A stretch of DNA of 64,000 bases. Origin: Anaerohalosphaeraceae bacterium (GTDB lineage Bacteria; Planctomycetota; Phycisphaerae; Sedimentisphaerales; UBA12454). Shown piece by piece: positions 35,477 to 46,909 of this stretch. The stretch covers positions 62,001-126,000 of the forward strand of contig JAIORA010000048.1 of NCBI GenBank assembly GCA_021108375.1, read 5' to 3'. Both the position numbers and the translations under genes were made by a program. The notes under the pieces are model-generated. The model ran no database searches, was not told the origin of the DNA, and saw only the letters and a list, made by a program, of their open reading frames with translations. Numbering within the stretch: the stretch's first letter is position 1; every line of letters starts with the position of its first letter.

Positions 35477-35547
35477 AGCGGGTGATGAGAATCGAACTCA
35501 CATGGCTAGCTTGGAAGGCTAGAGCTTTACCATTAAGCTACACCCGC
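35477..35547 (-). tRNA. tRNA-Gly(TCC)
   Basis: On the minus strand: acceptor GCGGGTG/CACCCGC, anticodon arm CTAGCCTTCCAAGCTAG with anticodon TCC, T-arm GTGAG-TTCGATT-CTCAT; discriminator U at 35477. CCA not encoded. Confidence 0.93.
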
Positions 35548-35616
35548 AAAAAACTGCTGAAATCATCGGGGGATTCTAACGAAAGTAGGGATATTTTACA
35601 AGGATAAATTTGGATT

Positions 35617-36723
35617 TTAGTCTCGCCGGCAAAACCCTTTGATTCGTATATCCGGACCGATAGTCTCCGATGAGCCGTTTTTTTTGATTGCTTCTAAAAA
35701 ATCTCGCATTTTTTCAGAAATTTTTACACTGCCGTTACTGTCCAGTTTTTCAGGCGAAATGTAAACGATTCCTTCATCAGCAAAGTCAGAGCCTATAAAC
35801 GAATCTAAAACCGCCCTGCCGCCTTCTATGAGAACCTGCTGGATACCAACTTTGCCCAGATGGTTAAGCACCTGTCGAATATCACACCTGCCATCATCGC
35901 TTTGGACCACAAAAATTTCAGCGCCGCATTTTTTTATCGCCTTTGCTTTTTCGGTCATCTCCACAAGAGTTTCTTTGGCCGTAACTATCAATACCGGAGA
36001 CTGAGAAATCGTTTGCAGAAGTTTGCTTTGAATGCTTATTCGCAATTTGCTGTCCAGGACAACTCTCAAAAGCGGTTTCTGCTCTGGCGACCGAAGAGTT
36101 AAAAGCGGGTCGTCATCTATAACCGTATTTATGCCAACAAGTATCGCCTGAACCCGTACTCTTATTCGCTGGACATCCTGCCTGCTCTGCGAAGAAGTTA
36201 TCCATCTATCGCCATCCGTTCTGGAGAGAAAACCATCATCGCTTTGAGCCCATTTGACAATGACCCAGGGCATTTTTGTACGAGCGTATTTGAAAAAAGC
36301 AGCGTTCAACTGCCTCGCCTGTTCCTGACAGAGACCCACGTCAACCACTATTGCGGCACGGGTCAGAATTTCAAAGCCTTTGCCTGCCACCTTTTCAGTG
36401 GCATCTGTGGTAGAAGCGACAACACGGGATATTTTCGCAGCGATAATCGCTTCGGTACAAGGCGGTGTTTTACCCGTATAACAGCAAGGCTCAAGAGTAA
36501 CATACATCGTAGCACCTTTTGGCGAAAAACCGTTTTCGCGACAATCGGCCAGCGCGTTTATCTCAGCGTGGGGGCCGCCAAAAATTTCGTGGAAACCCCT
36601 GCCTAAAATCTCCCCATCCCTTACAATCACACAGCCAACGGCTGGATTAGGCTCTACACAGCCTATACCCTTTTCGGCCAGGGCAAGAGCTATCTGCATA
36701 TGTTTTTCATCGGCAGAACCCAT
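35617..36723 (-). CDS. ribD: bifunctional riboflavin deaminase/reductase
   Basis: 368 residues. N-terminal cytidine-deaminase-type domain with zinc ligands HAEINAL (52-58) and PCCYTGKTPPC (79-89), and a C-terminal reductase (WVIVKWAQSDDGFL; AILVGINTVIDDDP; LIEGGRAVLDSF). It performs two early steps of riboflavin synthesis (deamination, then ribose reduction) in the cytoplasm. It follows ligA directly: the ligA stop is immediately before its start, so they are cotranscribed. The rest of the rib genes are not in the window except ribF. Confidence 0.95.
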   Translation of the reverse strand: MGSADEKHMQIALALAEKGIGCVEPNPAVGCVIVRDGEILGRGFHEIFGGPHAEINALADCRENGFSPKGATMYVTLEPCCYTGKTPPCTEAIIAAKISRVVASTTDATEKVAGKGFEILTRAAIVVDVGLCQEQARQLNAAFFKYARTKMPWVIVKWAQSDDGFLSRTDGDRWITSSQSRQDVQRIRVRVQAILVGINTVIDDDPLLTLRSPEQKPLLRVVLDSKLRISIQSKLLQTISQSPVLIVTAKETLVEMTEKAKAIKKCGAEIFVVQSDDGRCDIRQVLNHLGKVGIQQVLIEGGRAVLDSFIGSDFADEGIVYISPEKLDSNGSVKISEKMRDFLEAIKKNGSSETIGPDIRIKGFCRRD

Positions 36724-38727
<2,004 letters not shown>

Positions 38728-38787
38728 TTAGTTTAAGGCCAATAGCGAAAATTTGCAACAGCATTTGAAAGCTGCTCTTCGGATTTG

Positions 38788-39234
38788 TTAAAGCCATTTT
38801 CGAGCACAAAGCTCATAATCCAGGATTTCTTCCGGCTTAAAATAAAGAGCTATCTCCCTTTGAGCAGCCTCTGGAGAATCCGAAGCGTGGACGAGGTTGA
38901 ATCTTTTGGAAGCACTGTAATCGCCCCTTATCGTACCAGGAGCAGCTTCGTAACTGAAAGTAGCACCTGTCAGTTTGCGACAAACCTCGATAGCATTGCT
39001 TCCTTCGAGAACAATAAGGAGGACAGGAGCGCTGGAAATATATTCTACCGCTCTGTCGAAGAAGTATTTGTCGGCGTGGGCCTCGTAATGCTCTTGCGCC
39101 AGTTCAACGCTTATCCGCATAAGCCTGGCGGCAGCAATTCTAAGCCCTTTACTCTCAAACCTGCTTATTATACTGCCAGCCAAAGCACGTTGAATGCCAT
39201 CAGGCTTAATAATTATGAGACTGCGTTCAGACAT
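38788..39234 (-). CDS. ndk: nucleoside diphosphate kinase
   Basis: 148 residues: ERSLIIIKPDG at the N-terminus, KLTGATFSYEAAPGTIRGD and the active-site NLVHASDS with phospho-His116. It equilibrates nucleoside di- and triphosphates. The C-terminus (LYFKPEEILDYE) is typical. Normal length; 65 bp upstream of ligA on the same strand. Confidence 0.96.
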   Translation of the reverse strand: MSERSLIIIKPDGIQRALAGSIISRFESKGLRIAAARLMRISVELAQEHYEAHADKYFFDRAVEYISSAPVLLIVLEGSNAIEVCRKLTGATFSYEAAPGTIRGDYSASKRFNLVHASDSPEAAQREIALYFKPEEILDYELCARKWL

Positions 39235-39271
39235 CTTTGATGAATTGTTCCAAATCTAAAGGTTTATAACT

Positions 39272-40048
39272 TTAAGCTCCTGCCGGAACCAGATAAATCT
39301 CCACTCGTCTGTTTTTGGAGTTACCCCTACGGCCGGGGGCGTTGTCCTCGACAGGCCTGTACTGGCCAAAACCTTTGACGCTGATACGTTTAGGAGCTAT
39401 GCCGTTCTTCTCCATCACAGCCCCAACCGAGATGGCTCTGTGTGCGGAAAGATGCCAATTAGTCGGATGCAAAGCTCTGGTATCAGGCTTGCGAATTGGT
39501 ACATCATCAGTGTGGCCTGCGACGACAACATCAAAACCTGAAGCTGCTTTTGAATTTACTATTGTGCAAAATTTACCCAATGCAGACACGGCATCTGAGG
39601 CAACAACATCACTGCCCTTCTTAAACAACAAATCGCTTTTGAATTTTACCATTCCGCTCGATTCGTCAAACGTTATCATATCGCTTTGAGCGGCAAACTT
39701 TTCAAGCTCGCTGGCCAGTTCCGGAGGCAGTGCTGAACCGCCGCGAATAAGCTCTGCCTGCATCTTACCTATGAGCAATGTCTTTGCCTGAATGTCAGCT
39801 TCCATTGCCTCTGCTTTTTTCTTCATCGCCTCAGTATCAACGTCATAAACCTCTTCGGCTTCTGCGAGCTGTTTCTTTGTCTGGGCAAGCTGGAGTTTAG
39901 CTACGTTATACTGACTTTCCAGGTCATCTATACGCTGAAGCTGGCTTCGATTTCTCAGCTTGGCATCCTTGTATTTATTCTCAGAGCTACAACCACTGAA
40001 CAAAATCGCAGAAAACGCTAAAATAAATGTGATTTTTATGGCACGCAT
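39272..40048 (-). CDS. OmpA-family peptidoglycan-binding lipoprotein
   Basis: 258 residues from ATG 40048 (AAAGGA 7 nt upstream; the in-frame TTG at 40069 overlaps the SD). Lipoprotein signal with SGC, a coiled coil (LRNRSQLQRIDDLESQYNVA to the A/E-rich part), then an OmpA/MotB domain (VVVAGHTDDVPI; ISVKGFGQYRPV; NRRVEIYL) that binds the peptide stem of peptidoglycan. It probably tethers the envelope to the wall. MotB-like proteins have the same domain but would show an N-terminal Asp-bearing membrane helix, absent here. Confidence 0.88.
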   Translation of the reverse strand: MRAIKITFILAFSAILFSGCSSENKYKDAKLRNRSQLQRIDDLESQYNVAKLQLAQTKKQLAEAEEVYDVDTEAMKKKAEAMEADIQAKTLLIGKMQAELIRGGSALPPELASELEKFAAQSDMITFDESSGMVKFKSDLLFKKGSDVVASDAVSALGKFCTIVNSKAASGFDVVVAGHTDDVPIRKPDTRALHPTNWHLSAHRAISVGAVMEKNGIAPKRISVKGFGQYRPVEDNAPGRRGNSKNRRVEIYLVPAGA

Positions 40049-40175
40049 TGTAATGTCCTTTCCTGACAAACCTAAAATCCCTTTATGAAGGCACCGAGAG
40101 CCTGTGAGAAGAATTTAACTCTAAAAAGTTACAAAAGCCAGAGAAAAATATGCAAAAATCGCACCGCCGATGAGA

Positions 40176-41492
40176 CTATTGATAATCGTCAGCGGCTTTT
40201 TTACCCTTTTTAACTTTTTTGGACTTTTTTGCGTTTGTTTTTTTCTCTTTTTTAGCTTTGGGGGCTCTGGCTTTCTTTGGCTTTGCTTTGGCATTACCGC
40301 CGGACGCTGTAACAGAGGCAATGATAGCCATCAAAAAGACTGCTCCGGCGGTACCGGCAATGATGTACCATATTATGTCCTGAACCGAGGAAAGTATTTT
40401 GAGCTCAGCTATCGGCATTAAAGTGGACAGCACAACTATTGAAGCGTAAACCGATGCTATCAAAGGCAAAAAGAGCATTACGCCGAACACATTGCTTGAT
40501 GTATCCGGAACATCCTGTGCGTAAATTGCTTTGGCCATCGGCATCGACGAAACGGACTCCGTTTCATCAATAGTTTCAACCGACCCTGGCTCGACAGCCT
40601 GGGCCATCATTTCGTCGGCCTCGACCTCAAAACCCATTCCTGCCGCGGGGCTTTGGCCCTGGTCATTGGCTCCGGGCTGGCCACTTTCGGGATAAATGTC
40701 ATCAAGCACAGCACCCAGAGATGTGTCATCGGCCTGCAAAGAAAGGTCCAGCAGGCCTGAACCACTGCCGCCAAAGCTGTCGAGATTAACATCATCGTCG
40801 AGCCTTGCAACCGACAACTCTTCTTCGTTGCCAAAACCACCATCGTCAAGTGAGCCGCCTTCTGATGATATAATCTTCGTCTCTCCGATAGTGTCATCAC
40901 TCAAACGAAACTCAGGGTCGGTATCACCAAGTATGTTTATCGATGAGCCGGTAGTGGCCGAAAGCTTTGTATCCTCGCTGATAAGAGCGTCATCGTCTTC
41001 CTGCGGCACCTCTAATATATCCTGCCCACCCGAGGCAAGGCTGACTTCATCAGGCTCATCATCAGAACTGCTCACACTTGCTTCTGTTTTGGTATCGCCT
41101 TGAGGAGCATCCAATTTCGACTGGGTGTCTTCAAGAGAAAAATTCCCAAGCTCCTCATCCGCAACAAGCGCGCCGGTTTCATCAAGCTTCAGCAAACCCG
41201 AATCCAAACCGCTGCTGTCATCAGCTGGTTCAGCAGAGAGAGCCTGAAGCTCCTCCGGAGCAAGCGTAATCTCGCCCGTCTCATCTATCGACACCTCAAG
41301 TGAATCATCCAGAATGGAAACATCGCCTGCGCTCTGGGCACCGATGGCATCGACATCCTCAACTTTGTAAAGCTGTTTTGCGCCATCGCGAAATTCTCTG
41401 AGCTTGCCCTGCCGTACAAAATCTCTGACCTGGTCTTCGCTTTTGCCAAGCTTTTCCATTACCTCTTCAAGTGTGTAGAACATTCCGGGCAT
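40176..41492 (-). CDS. MerR/excisionase-type HTH protein with acidic linker, two membrane helices and a Lys-rich tail
   Basis: About 438 residues from ATG 41492; an ATG at 41483 and one at 41531 are alternatives. The N-terminus (MFYTLEEVMEKLGKSEDQVR, then LREFRDGAKQLYKVEDVDAI) is an HTH_17-type DNA-binding helix pair. A ~250-residue acidic, Ser/Asp/Glu-rich stretch with repeated LDDSLEVS/LLKLDETG units follows, then two membrane segments (FGVMLFLPLIASVYASIVVL; WYIIAGTAGAVFLMAIIA) and a tail of KKARAPKAKKEKKTNAKKSK type. Function unknown. The layout suggests membrane-tethered DNA or nucleoid contact. Confidence 0.75.
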   Translation of the reverse strand: MPGMFYTLEEVMEKLGKSEDQVRDFVRQGKLREFRDGAKQLYKVEDVDAIGAQSAGDVSILDDSLEVSIDETGEITLAPEELQALSAEPADDSSGLDSGLLKLDETGALVADEELGNFSLEDTQSKLDAPQGDTKTEASVSSSDDEPDEVSLASGGQDILEVPQEDDDALISEDTKLSATTGSSINILGDTDPEFRLSDDTIGETKIISSEGGSLDDGGFGNEEELSVARLDDDVNLDSFGGSGSGLLDLSLQADDTSLGAVLDDIYPESGQPGANDQGQSPAAGMGFEVEADEMMAQAVEPGSVETIDETESVSSMPMAKAIYAQDVPDTSSNVFGVMLFLPLIASVYASIVVLSTLMPIAELKILSSVQDIIWYIIAGTAGAVFLMAIIASVTASGGNAKAKPKKARAPKAKKEKKTNAKKSKKVKKGKKAADDYQ

Positions 41493-41647
41493 ATTAACCG
41501 CTTTCAAAAAAATGTTTGTCGTTTGGTTCAAATCCGGATATCTAAACTCACCCAGACTAATCTGATTATACTGTTTAACATCAGCGTTTCAAGTCAATTC
41601 TGCTGGAGACAAAAACTTTCAACCCCTTTGAGAGCAAAAGCTTATCG

Positions 41648-42262
41648 CTACGAGTTGTTTATCTCAACTGAAACTGCCGTAATCATCTTCTCAAAAAGCT
41701 CCATTGACAGCCCCATAACGTTGGTTCTACTGCCCTTAATCCGCTTGATGAATGCATCTTTGTCGGCCTGAATCGAATAAGCACCGGCCTTGCCTTTCCA
41801 CGTTCCGGAGTCTATATGTTCTGAAATTTGTGCCGCGGTCATCGCAACCGGAAAGACTGTCGTGCTGGCAAAATCGGTTAACTCAAGACCTATGTCGAGC
41901 TTAACCATTGAGATTGCGGTTATAATTTTGTGGGGCGTGCTGAATAACTTTTCTATAATTTCGCGAGCGTGAGTCGGGGTTTCGGCTTTGCCTATAATCT
42001 CGCCATCAAAATCAGCTACCGTATCTGCGCCAACGACAAGTTTGTCTGGAAAATTTTTCGCGACCGCCCCGGCTTTTGCCATCGCAAGCATAGACGAATA
42101 ATCGCAGGCATTTAAATTCGATTGATGGTCCTCGAATTTGCTTTCGTCAACATCCGAAACTACCACATCAAAATCATAACCTGCCCGGCTGAGAAGCTGC
42201 TTTCGCTGAGAAGAGGCTGAGGCGAGAATAAATTTTATCTTCTGATTTTGTATCGCTGTCAT
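41648..42262 (-). CDS. maf: Maf-like nucleotide pyrophosphatase
   Basis: 204 residues: FILASASSQRKQLLSRAG (11-28), VVSDVDES, VVGADTVADF with the catalytic Asp, and the C-terminal YSIQADKDAFIKRIKGSRTN. Maf proteins hydrolyse non-canonical nucleoside triphosphates to monophosphates (dTTPase/UTPase type). Overlaps the preceding metallopeptidase gene by 4 nt (ATGA). Confidence 0.93.
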   Translation of the reverse strand: MTAIQNQKIKFILASASSQRKQLLSRAGYDFDVVVSDVDESKFEDHQSNLNACDYSSMLAMAKAGAVAKNFPDKLVVGADTVADFDGEIIGKAETPTHAREIIEKLFSTPHKIITAISMVKLDIGLELTDFASTTVFPVAMTAAQISEHIDSGTWKGKAGAYSIQADKDAFIKRIKGSRTNVMGLSMELFEKMITAVSVEINNS

Positions 42263-43359
42263 TTTACTCTGATGTTATAAACAATTTTTTTGCAGAACCT
42301 CAAATATGCCGGCTCGATTTTTTCGATATCCTGACCAATATAAACAGCAAATAATTTCTGAGCTATATAACTGTTCCACCTCGCTGTCAACTTAATGCTG
42401 CGGTCAGAAGCTATCACAGCCTCGGATGCATCCAAAGGCCAACTGCCGTTAAAAGCACCTAAAAGCATCTGCTGGTACTGGGCGAACCTTCTGCCGTAAT
42501 CGTCTTCCCGCAGGAACCTCACCAGCGCATAAGACTGAGCGTAAAACGCCATAGTTGCCCTGCTGGATTTTTCCCACATCACAACCTCGCCGGGATTGAG
42601 CGATATGAGCCGGCTAAGCGGTATCATCCTGTTATTCTGCAAGGTGAGACGCAGCGAACCAAGCTTGTTGTAGTTTTTGGTCTGCGTGAAAACAAAATCA
42701 CGGCCATCATATTCGCTTGTCTCAAAAAGCTGGGCAATGCCTTCGTCAAGCCAACTCGGCAGTCGGTATTTGAAAGTCGAATCACAAAACTGGTGCCACC
42801 CTTCGTGACCAATCACGCTGAATGTTCTGCTGCGACCAATATTGTAGGCAACACAGGCGCCATCAAGATAATAAGCTCCCCTTTTGATTTTCTGATATAT
42901 CGGCCACTGCTGGCCGGTGTAACCCTTTGTAAAACTTTCCCACTGCCTGCGGCCATCAAAAAGATATATGACCAGTTTGCCGGGAGTCTGCGCGGGAGAC
43001 GGCAACTGGCTTTGGTAGGCACTATATGCGGCCTCGACAAAGGCCGGGACCTGCCTGAGCATTAACGGCTCCATAAGCGTTGTATAGATCTTGTAGTGAA
43101 CCGTTTCAATCATAAGCCCTTTTTCACTGTATGGATTTTTCCAGGGCTTTATGTCCCATACCGCAGGCATTGGGGCGATGTAATTTATTAAACCTTCAAT
43201 GCTCGAAAGAGGTGCCGTTGAACAGTTGCAGCCTTTATCTACCTGCTTTTCGGTCGGCTCAATACTACTGGCGTTACGCTCAAATCTGGTTTCCTGACAG
43301 CCTGCCACAAAGATGAGCGAGAGAATTATTAGTAATACATTTTTTTTTAATCTACACAT
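42259..43359 (-). CDS. lipoprotein gluzincin metallopeptidase (DUF1570-like)
   Basis: 366 residues. Lipoprotein signal with VAGC (Cys21), then a globular domain with HEGWH (185-189) and DEGIAQ about 20 residues later: the HExxH + Glu layout of gluzincin zinc peptidases. The surrounding FSVIGHEGWHQFCDSTFKY and LPSWLDEGIAQLFE resemble the DUF1570 family common in planctomycetes. It is probably an envelope peptidase; its substrate is unknown. It shares 4 nt with maf. Confidence 0.82.
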   Translation of the reverse strand: MCRLKKNVLLIILSLIFVAGCQETRFERNASSIEPTEKQVDKGCNCSTAPLSSIEGLINYIAPMPAVWDIKPWKNPYSEKGLMIETVHYKIYTTLMEPLMLRQVPAFVEAAYSAYQSQLPSPAQTPGKLVIYLFDGRRQWESFTKGYTGQQWPIYQKIKRGAYYLDGACVAYNIGRSRTFSVIGHEGWHQFCDSTFKYRLPSWLDEGIAQLFETSEYDGRDFVFTQTKNYNKLGSLRLTLQNNRMIPLSRLISLNPGEVVMWEKSSRATMAFYAQSYALVRFLREDDYGRRFAQYQQMLLGAFNGSWPLDASEAVIASDRSIKLTARWNSYIAQKLFAVYIGQDIEKIEPAYLRFCKKIVYNIRVK

Positions 43360-43393
43360 ATTCTAAGGGCTTTCTAAATTTCGCACTCTCTGA

Positions 43394-43954
43394 TTACTCT
43401 TCTATAATCTCAGCGGTAAAGAGATAAACGTCCGTATCCTTATCTTTCCAGGCCGTCGCATTTAGCCCTGCCTTGCCTGAGCAGCAGTGAGACAAAAACT
43501 CTTCTTTGCTCCAGCCGGTTTCAGTGGCGACCTGAGGCAAAAAACAGCCCGAAGCCGCCCCCTGCGTTATATATATGCCATCAATACCGAGCCGCAGGCT
43601 AAGCGGAGCATCTGTTTTCTTCAAAGGCGAAAGGACCGAAATTTCGATGTCGAGTTGCGAAACCTCCTCTGCTGTTATAGGGTCGGAAAAAAACCGCGAA
43701 TCGTTTGTCGCCGCCGCTACCGCCATTTGCGATACCGTTTCAATCAGTGGCCTGTTGGACGTAAACATACCAATACAGCCACGAAGCTGGCCTTTATTTT
43801 TCAATGTAACAAAACAGCCGCAGTGCAAATTCAACTGCGTATCATCGCTACGGGATTTTTGGACTTTGCCTCCGGCAACAGCAGAGGCTACAGCCTCTCT
43901 GGCAACTTTCAGCAAAACTGTTTTTTGCTCATCGGTCATCATATCACGATTCAC
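43394..43954 (-). CDS. AMMECR1-family protein
   Basis: 186 residues with CGCFVTLKNKGQLRGCIGMF, the conserved AMMECR1 core, and IDIEISVLSPLKK. AMMECR1 proteins are often encoded with a Memo-like protein and a radical SAM enzyme (AmmeMemoRadiSam), but neither partner is within the window. Biochemical function is unsettled. No signal peptide; cytoplasmic. Confidence 0.92.
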   Translation of the reverse strand: MNRDMMTDEQKTVLLKVAREAVASAVAGGKVQKSRSDDTQLNLHCGCFVTLKNKGQLRGCIGMFTSNRPLIETVSQMAVAAATNDSRFFSDPITAEEVSQLDIEISVLSPLKKTDAPLSLRLGIDGIYITQGAASGCFLPQVATETGWSKEEFLSHCCSGKAGLNATAWKDKDTDVYLFTAEIIEE

Positions 43955-43974
43955 TCATATAAAAAAATTGAAAT

Positions 43975-44628
43975 TTAATGCAACATTTTCAAAACCGCAA
44001 ACCCGCCCACCAACAGCAACACAAACAGCAGGCTGAGCCAGTTAAAATATTTTTCCACAAAAGGCCTGATTGTTTCACCCTTCCACCTGAACAGCCCTGC
44101 CACAATAAAAAATCTTGCAGACCTGCTGACTGTTGAGGCAACGATAAAACCCAAAAATGAAATTTTCGCAACTCCGGCTGTTATTGTGCAGACCTTGTAA
44201 GGCAAAGGCGTGAACCCGCAAGTAAAAACAATCCCAAAGTCATACTTGTTATATTTAGCCTGAAACCACGCAAAATTATCCTCGGTGAAACCAATACGAC
44301 CAAGATGCTCAAAAACCCACACGCCAATCTGGTCCCACAAAAACACGCCAATCATATACCCCAAAATTCCGCCCAGCACCGAAGCCAGGGAGCAAGCCAA
44401 AGCAAATCGCAACCACTTTTTAGGTGCGCCAAGTGTAAGCGGAGCGAGAAGCACATCAGGCGGAATCGGGAAAAAACTCGACTCCGCAAAACTTAAACAA
44501 AAAAGCGCCGTCGCACCGTGTCTGGTATCGGCAAAATGAATTACCCAATCGTACATCCGCCTGTGCAAGTGCCACCACGCGACCTTTTGCGGCGAATCAG
44601 ATAATTTCGCATTATCAACTTCTGCCAT
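43975..44628 (-). CDS. DedA/YqaA-family membrane protein
   Basis: 217 residues with about five membrane segments. The segment FAESSFFPIPPDVLLAPLTL and the later GFTPLPYKVCTITAGV are hallmarks of the DedA/VTT fold (YqaA branch), whose members are half-transporters of lipids or ions. Cells probably use it for membrane-lipid handling. Confidence 0.88.
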   Translation of the reverse strand: MAEVDNAKLSDSPQKVAWWHLHRRMYDWVIHFADTRHGATALFCLSFAESSFFPIPPDVLLAPLTLGAPKKWLRFALACSLASVLGGILGYMIGVFLWDQIGVWVFEHLGRIGFTEDNFAWFQAKYNKYDFGIVFTCGFTPLPYKVCTITAGVAKISFLGFIVASTVSRSARFFIVAGLFRWKGETIRPFVEKYFNWLSLLFVLLLVGGFAVLKMLH

Positions 44629-44857
44629 AGCGTAAGCCCTGAACTAACATAAAATTATTGCAGACGGAGTATTATATATAAAACCCATCGGAGCTACAAG
44701 CAACTTAATCTTGCGGCAAAGATGACGCAAGCAGCAATTTTTCTGATAAATTTGGATATTAGGTAAATATATATTATGTTTTACTCGTTAGAGTTGTAAT
44801 TCTATATTAAAGACAAGTACTGCTGCCACAAAATGGGAATTATCAGGGGGCGTGCCT

Positions 44858-45664
44858 GTGGGAAAAGAACATAGCGCCAAAGCTTTTACTCTAATAGAAC
44901 TGCTTGTTGTAATTTCCATAATTTCAGTGCTGCTGGCCTTGCTGATGCCGGTGCTTTCGTCTGCCAGAAGCCGAGCCAGGCTTGTTGTCTGCGCATCTAA
45001 TCTGCATCAGAATTATATCTCTCTCGATACCTACGCAAAAGAGAATAACGACTGCTGGCCGAGAACCGATTACGGCTCACACACAAATCAGTTTTACCGA
45101 ATCAATTCACCCGATGTACACGGGCCTTTATATTATCTGTGGCTGGCCGGATTTGTCGAAGAGCCAAAGACCTGGTATTGTCCTGGGAGCAGCGAAAAAC
45201 CTGAACAAACCTGGCAGCAAAACGGCAACGGTAATTACAAACCTGTAAGCTCAATGCACGGGGCCGGCTATCAGTTCCGAATGAGGCTCGCCTTTTACAA
45301 CTCTTCCGGCCGAAAAACGGTTTATAAATCCGCGAGAAAAAAGAATTGCTACGGACAATTGCGGCCGGACAATTTCAGAAAACTTGTCCTCTGGAGCGAT
45401 GCCTTCGGACATTCCGAAAACAGAATCATAAACCACAAAACCGGCCAATGGAATGTGCTGTTTAACGACTCCTCCGTAAAAACCAGAGACGATAAAAGAA
45501 ACATCATACCACAACTTAATCTTTCGTGGTCACAGGCCGGCGATTGGCGGCTGCTCCTGCCAAACGGCAAGAAAGATTCATACCGCCATATGGCGTTTTT
45601 GTGGCATTTTTTCGATAAAAACAGTTGGGAAATAGAAAATAAAAGCCCGCGTTACAAGCCTTAA
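44858..45664 (+). CDS. pseudopilin-leader secreted protein (DUF1559-like)
   Basis: 268 residues if GTG 44858 is the start (AGGGGG 7 nt upstream; the GTG at 44852 is too near). A prepilin-type leader ([20 protein letters not shown]) is followed by LSSARSRARLVVCASNLHQN, a secreted domain. The same leader family is at 7347-8093. It is alone between oppositely oriented genes. Role unknown; it could be a substrate or cofactor of the pilus-type machine further right. Confidence 0.75.
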   Translation: MGKEHSAKAFTLIELLVVISIISVLLALLMPVLSSARSRARLVVCASNLHQNYISLDTYAKENNDCWPRTDYGSHTNQFYRINSPDVHGPLYYLWLAGFVEEPKTWYCPGSSEKPEQTWQQNGNGNYKPVSSMHGAGYQFRMRLAFYNSSGRKTVYKSARKKNCYGQLRPDNFRKLVLWSDAFGHSENRIINHKTGQWNVLFNDSSVKTRDDKRNIIPQLNLSWSQAGDWRLLLPNGKKDSYRHMAFLWHFFDKNSWEIENKSPRYKP

Positions 45665-45667
45665 CGA

Positions 45668-46810
45668 CTAAGTTTGGAGTTCAAACTTCCGCTCGATATT
45701 TTCGGTGAGTCTCCCCTGCCAGCTATCCCCTTGTGCAGCAGCCCACACTCCCGGCGAATTAGAACGGTAAAGGTAGAAACCAGCCAGATTGAACATATCG
45801 ACAGTTGCCCGAGATGCGGTTTTTCGCTTGCGCTGTTTCGCTTTTTGAATGAGCTTGAAAATCTTCGGCAAATCCTCAATCAAAAAATCCCCGAAATCCT
45901 TAACGCCATTTGCGTCTATCAAAAACGCGGCGTAAGTCTGGGCCATTTTTCTTTTGCCGGGCAGCTTGATTTTTCCGGATTTGTCAATATGAACAATTGC
46001 AAGCGAATCGATTTGGCGTATCCATTGATAATCTCTGTTCCCAAAAATCGCAAGGTTTTCCATTCTGCCTTTAATTACCTGAGCCTTTTCAAATTCCCGG
46101 GCCGCGGCACAACGTACCATCTGCTCTTTGAACTCTTGCTGAGCCTGACTAACGTTTTTCATTGCTTCAAGGCAGGCCATAATTTTGGCAAGATACCCGG
46201 AATCGGAAATTTTGCCCGAACATACCCCGCAACAGGTATCCATCTGCAAATATGGACAGGACGCAAACCTTCTGCCATTGCCCAGAAGCTCCGGTTTTTT
46301 GCACATACCAAATGCATCTTCGGCGGCATTCTGGAATCTGGCAGCACTTTTTCTGGTAACAAACGGGCCGAAAACCCGCAGCTTGTTTCCGTAATCTGGT
46401 TTTTGCGAGATGGAAAAACACGGCCATTTCGCTGAAAGGTCTATTCTTAAATACCACATTTTGCCAAGCGAAACGTAGTCTTTATAATCAGCGGGGTAAA
46501 TTTTCGCAGCGGCTTTGTAACAAGCTAAAAGCGAACGGAAATCGCAGTAGCAACGGCTGTAATATACCTTTGCTGTTATGCCTTTAATATCCGCCCTGCG
46601 AGCAGGCGGCTGAGAATCACCACTAAGAAGATGCGACTTAGTTGTTCTGCGAATACTGGCAGCGGTGAGCAATTGTATGGGATTGTCTGTCGAATCGGCG
46701 AAAAGTACAACTCCTCGGGATGTTGGAATCTGAGCGAAAAATTCATCTGTCGGACTGCCGGTTAAAATTTCCAGACAAGCCTCAAAATATCCACTCAGAT
46801 TTATGGGCAT
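45668..46810 (-). CDS. UvrC-like protein with degenerate nuclease domain
   Basis: About 380 residues from the ATG near 46810 (a TTG at 46843 gives 391). The N-terminus (PTSRGVVLFADSTDNPIQLL) sits where UvrC/Cho carry GIY-YIG, but the GIY and YIG motifs and the catalytic Tyr, Arg and Glu are not visible. Then come a UvrC middle segment (FGPFVTRKSAARFQNAAEDA), the Cys cluster (CPYLQMDTCCGVC, like UvrC CLxxxIxxCxxPC) and a UvrB-binding motif (EQMVRCAAAREFEKAQVIKG). It lacks the RNase H-type nuclease half of UvrC. Probably a DNA-damage accessory protein with UvrB as partner, or inactive. Confidence 0.72.
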   Translation of the reverse strand: MPINLSGYFEACLEILTGSPTDEFFAQIPTSRGVVLFADSTDNPIQLLTAASIRRTTKSHLLSGDSQPPARRADIKGITAKVYYSRCYCDFRSLLACYKAAAKIYPADYKDYVSLGKMWYLRIDLSAKWPCFSISQKPDYGNKLRVFGPFVTRKSAARFQNAAEDAFGMCKKPELLGNGRRFASCPYLQMDTCCGVCSGKISDSGYLAKIMACLEAMKNVSQAQQEFKEQMVRCAAAREFEKAQVIKGRMENLAIFGNRDYQWIRQIDSLAIVHIDKSGKIKLPGKRKMAQTYAAFLIDANGVKDFGDFLIEDLPKIFKLIQKAKQRKRKTASRATVDMFNLAGFYLYRSNSPGVWAAAQGDSWQGRLTENIERKFELQT

Positions 46811-46909
46811 TGGCTGCTCTGATAACCTCCAACAAAAAAACAACTGTGTTATTTAAAGAGTTTTAAATCACTAAACTTGCTCAGTTTGTCAGAACTATTA
46901 AGGGAACCT

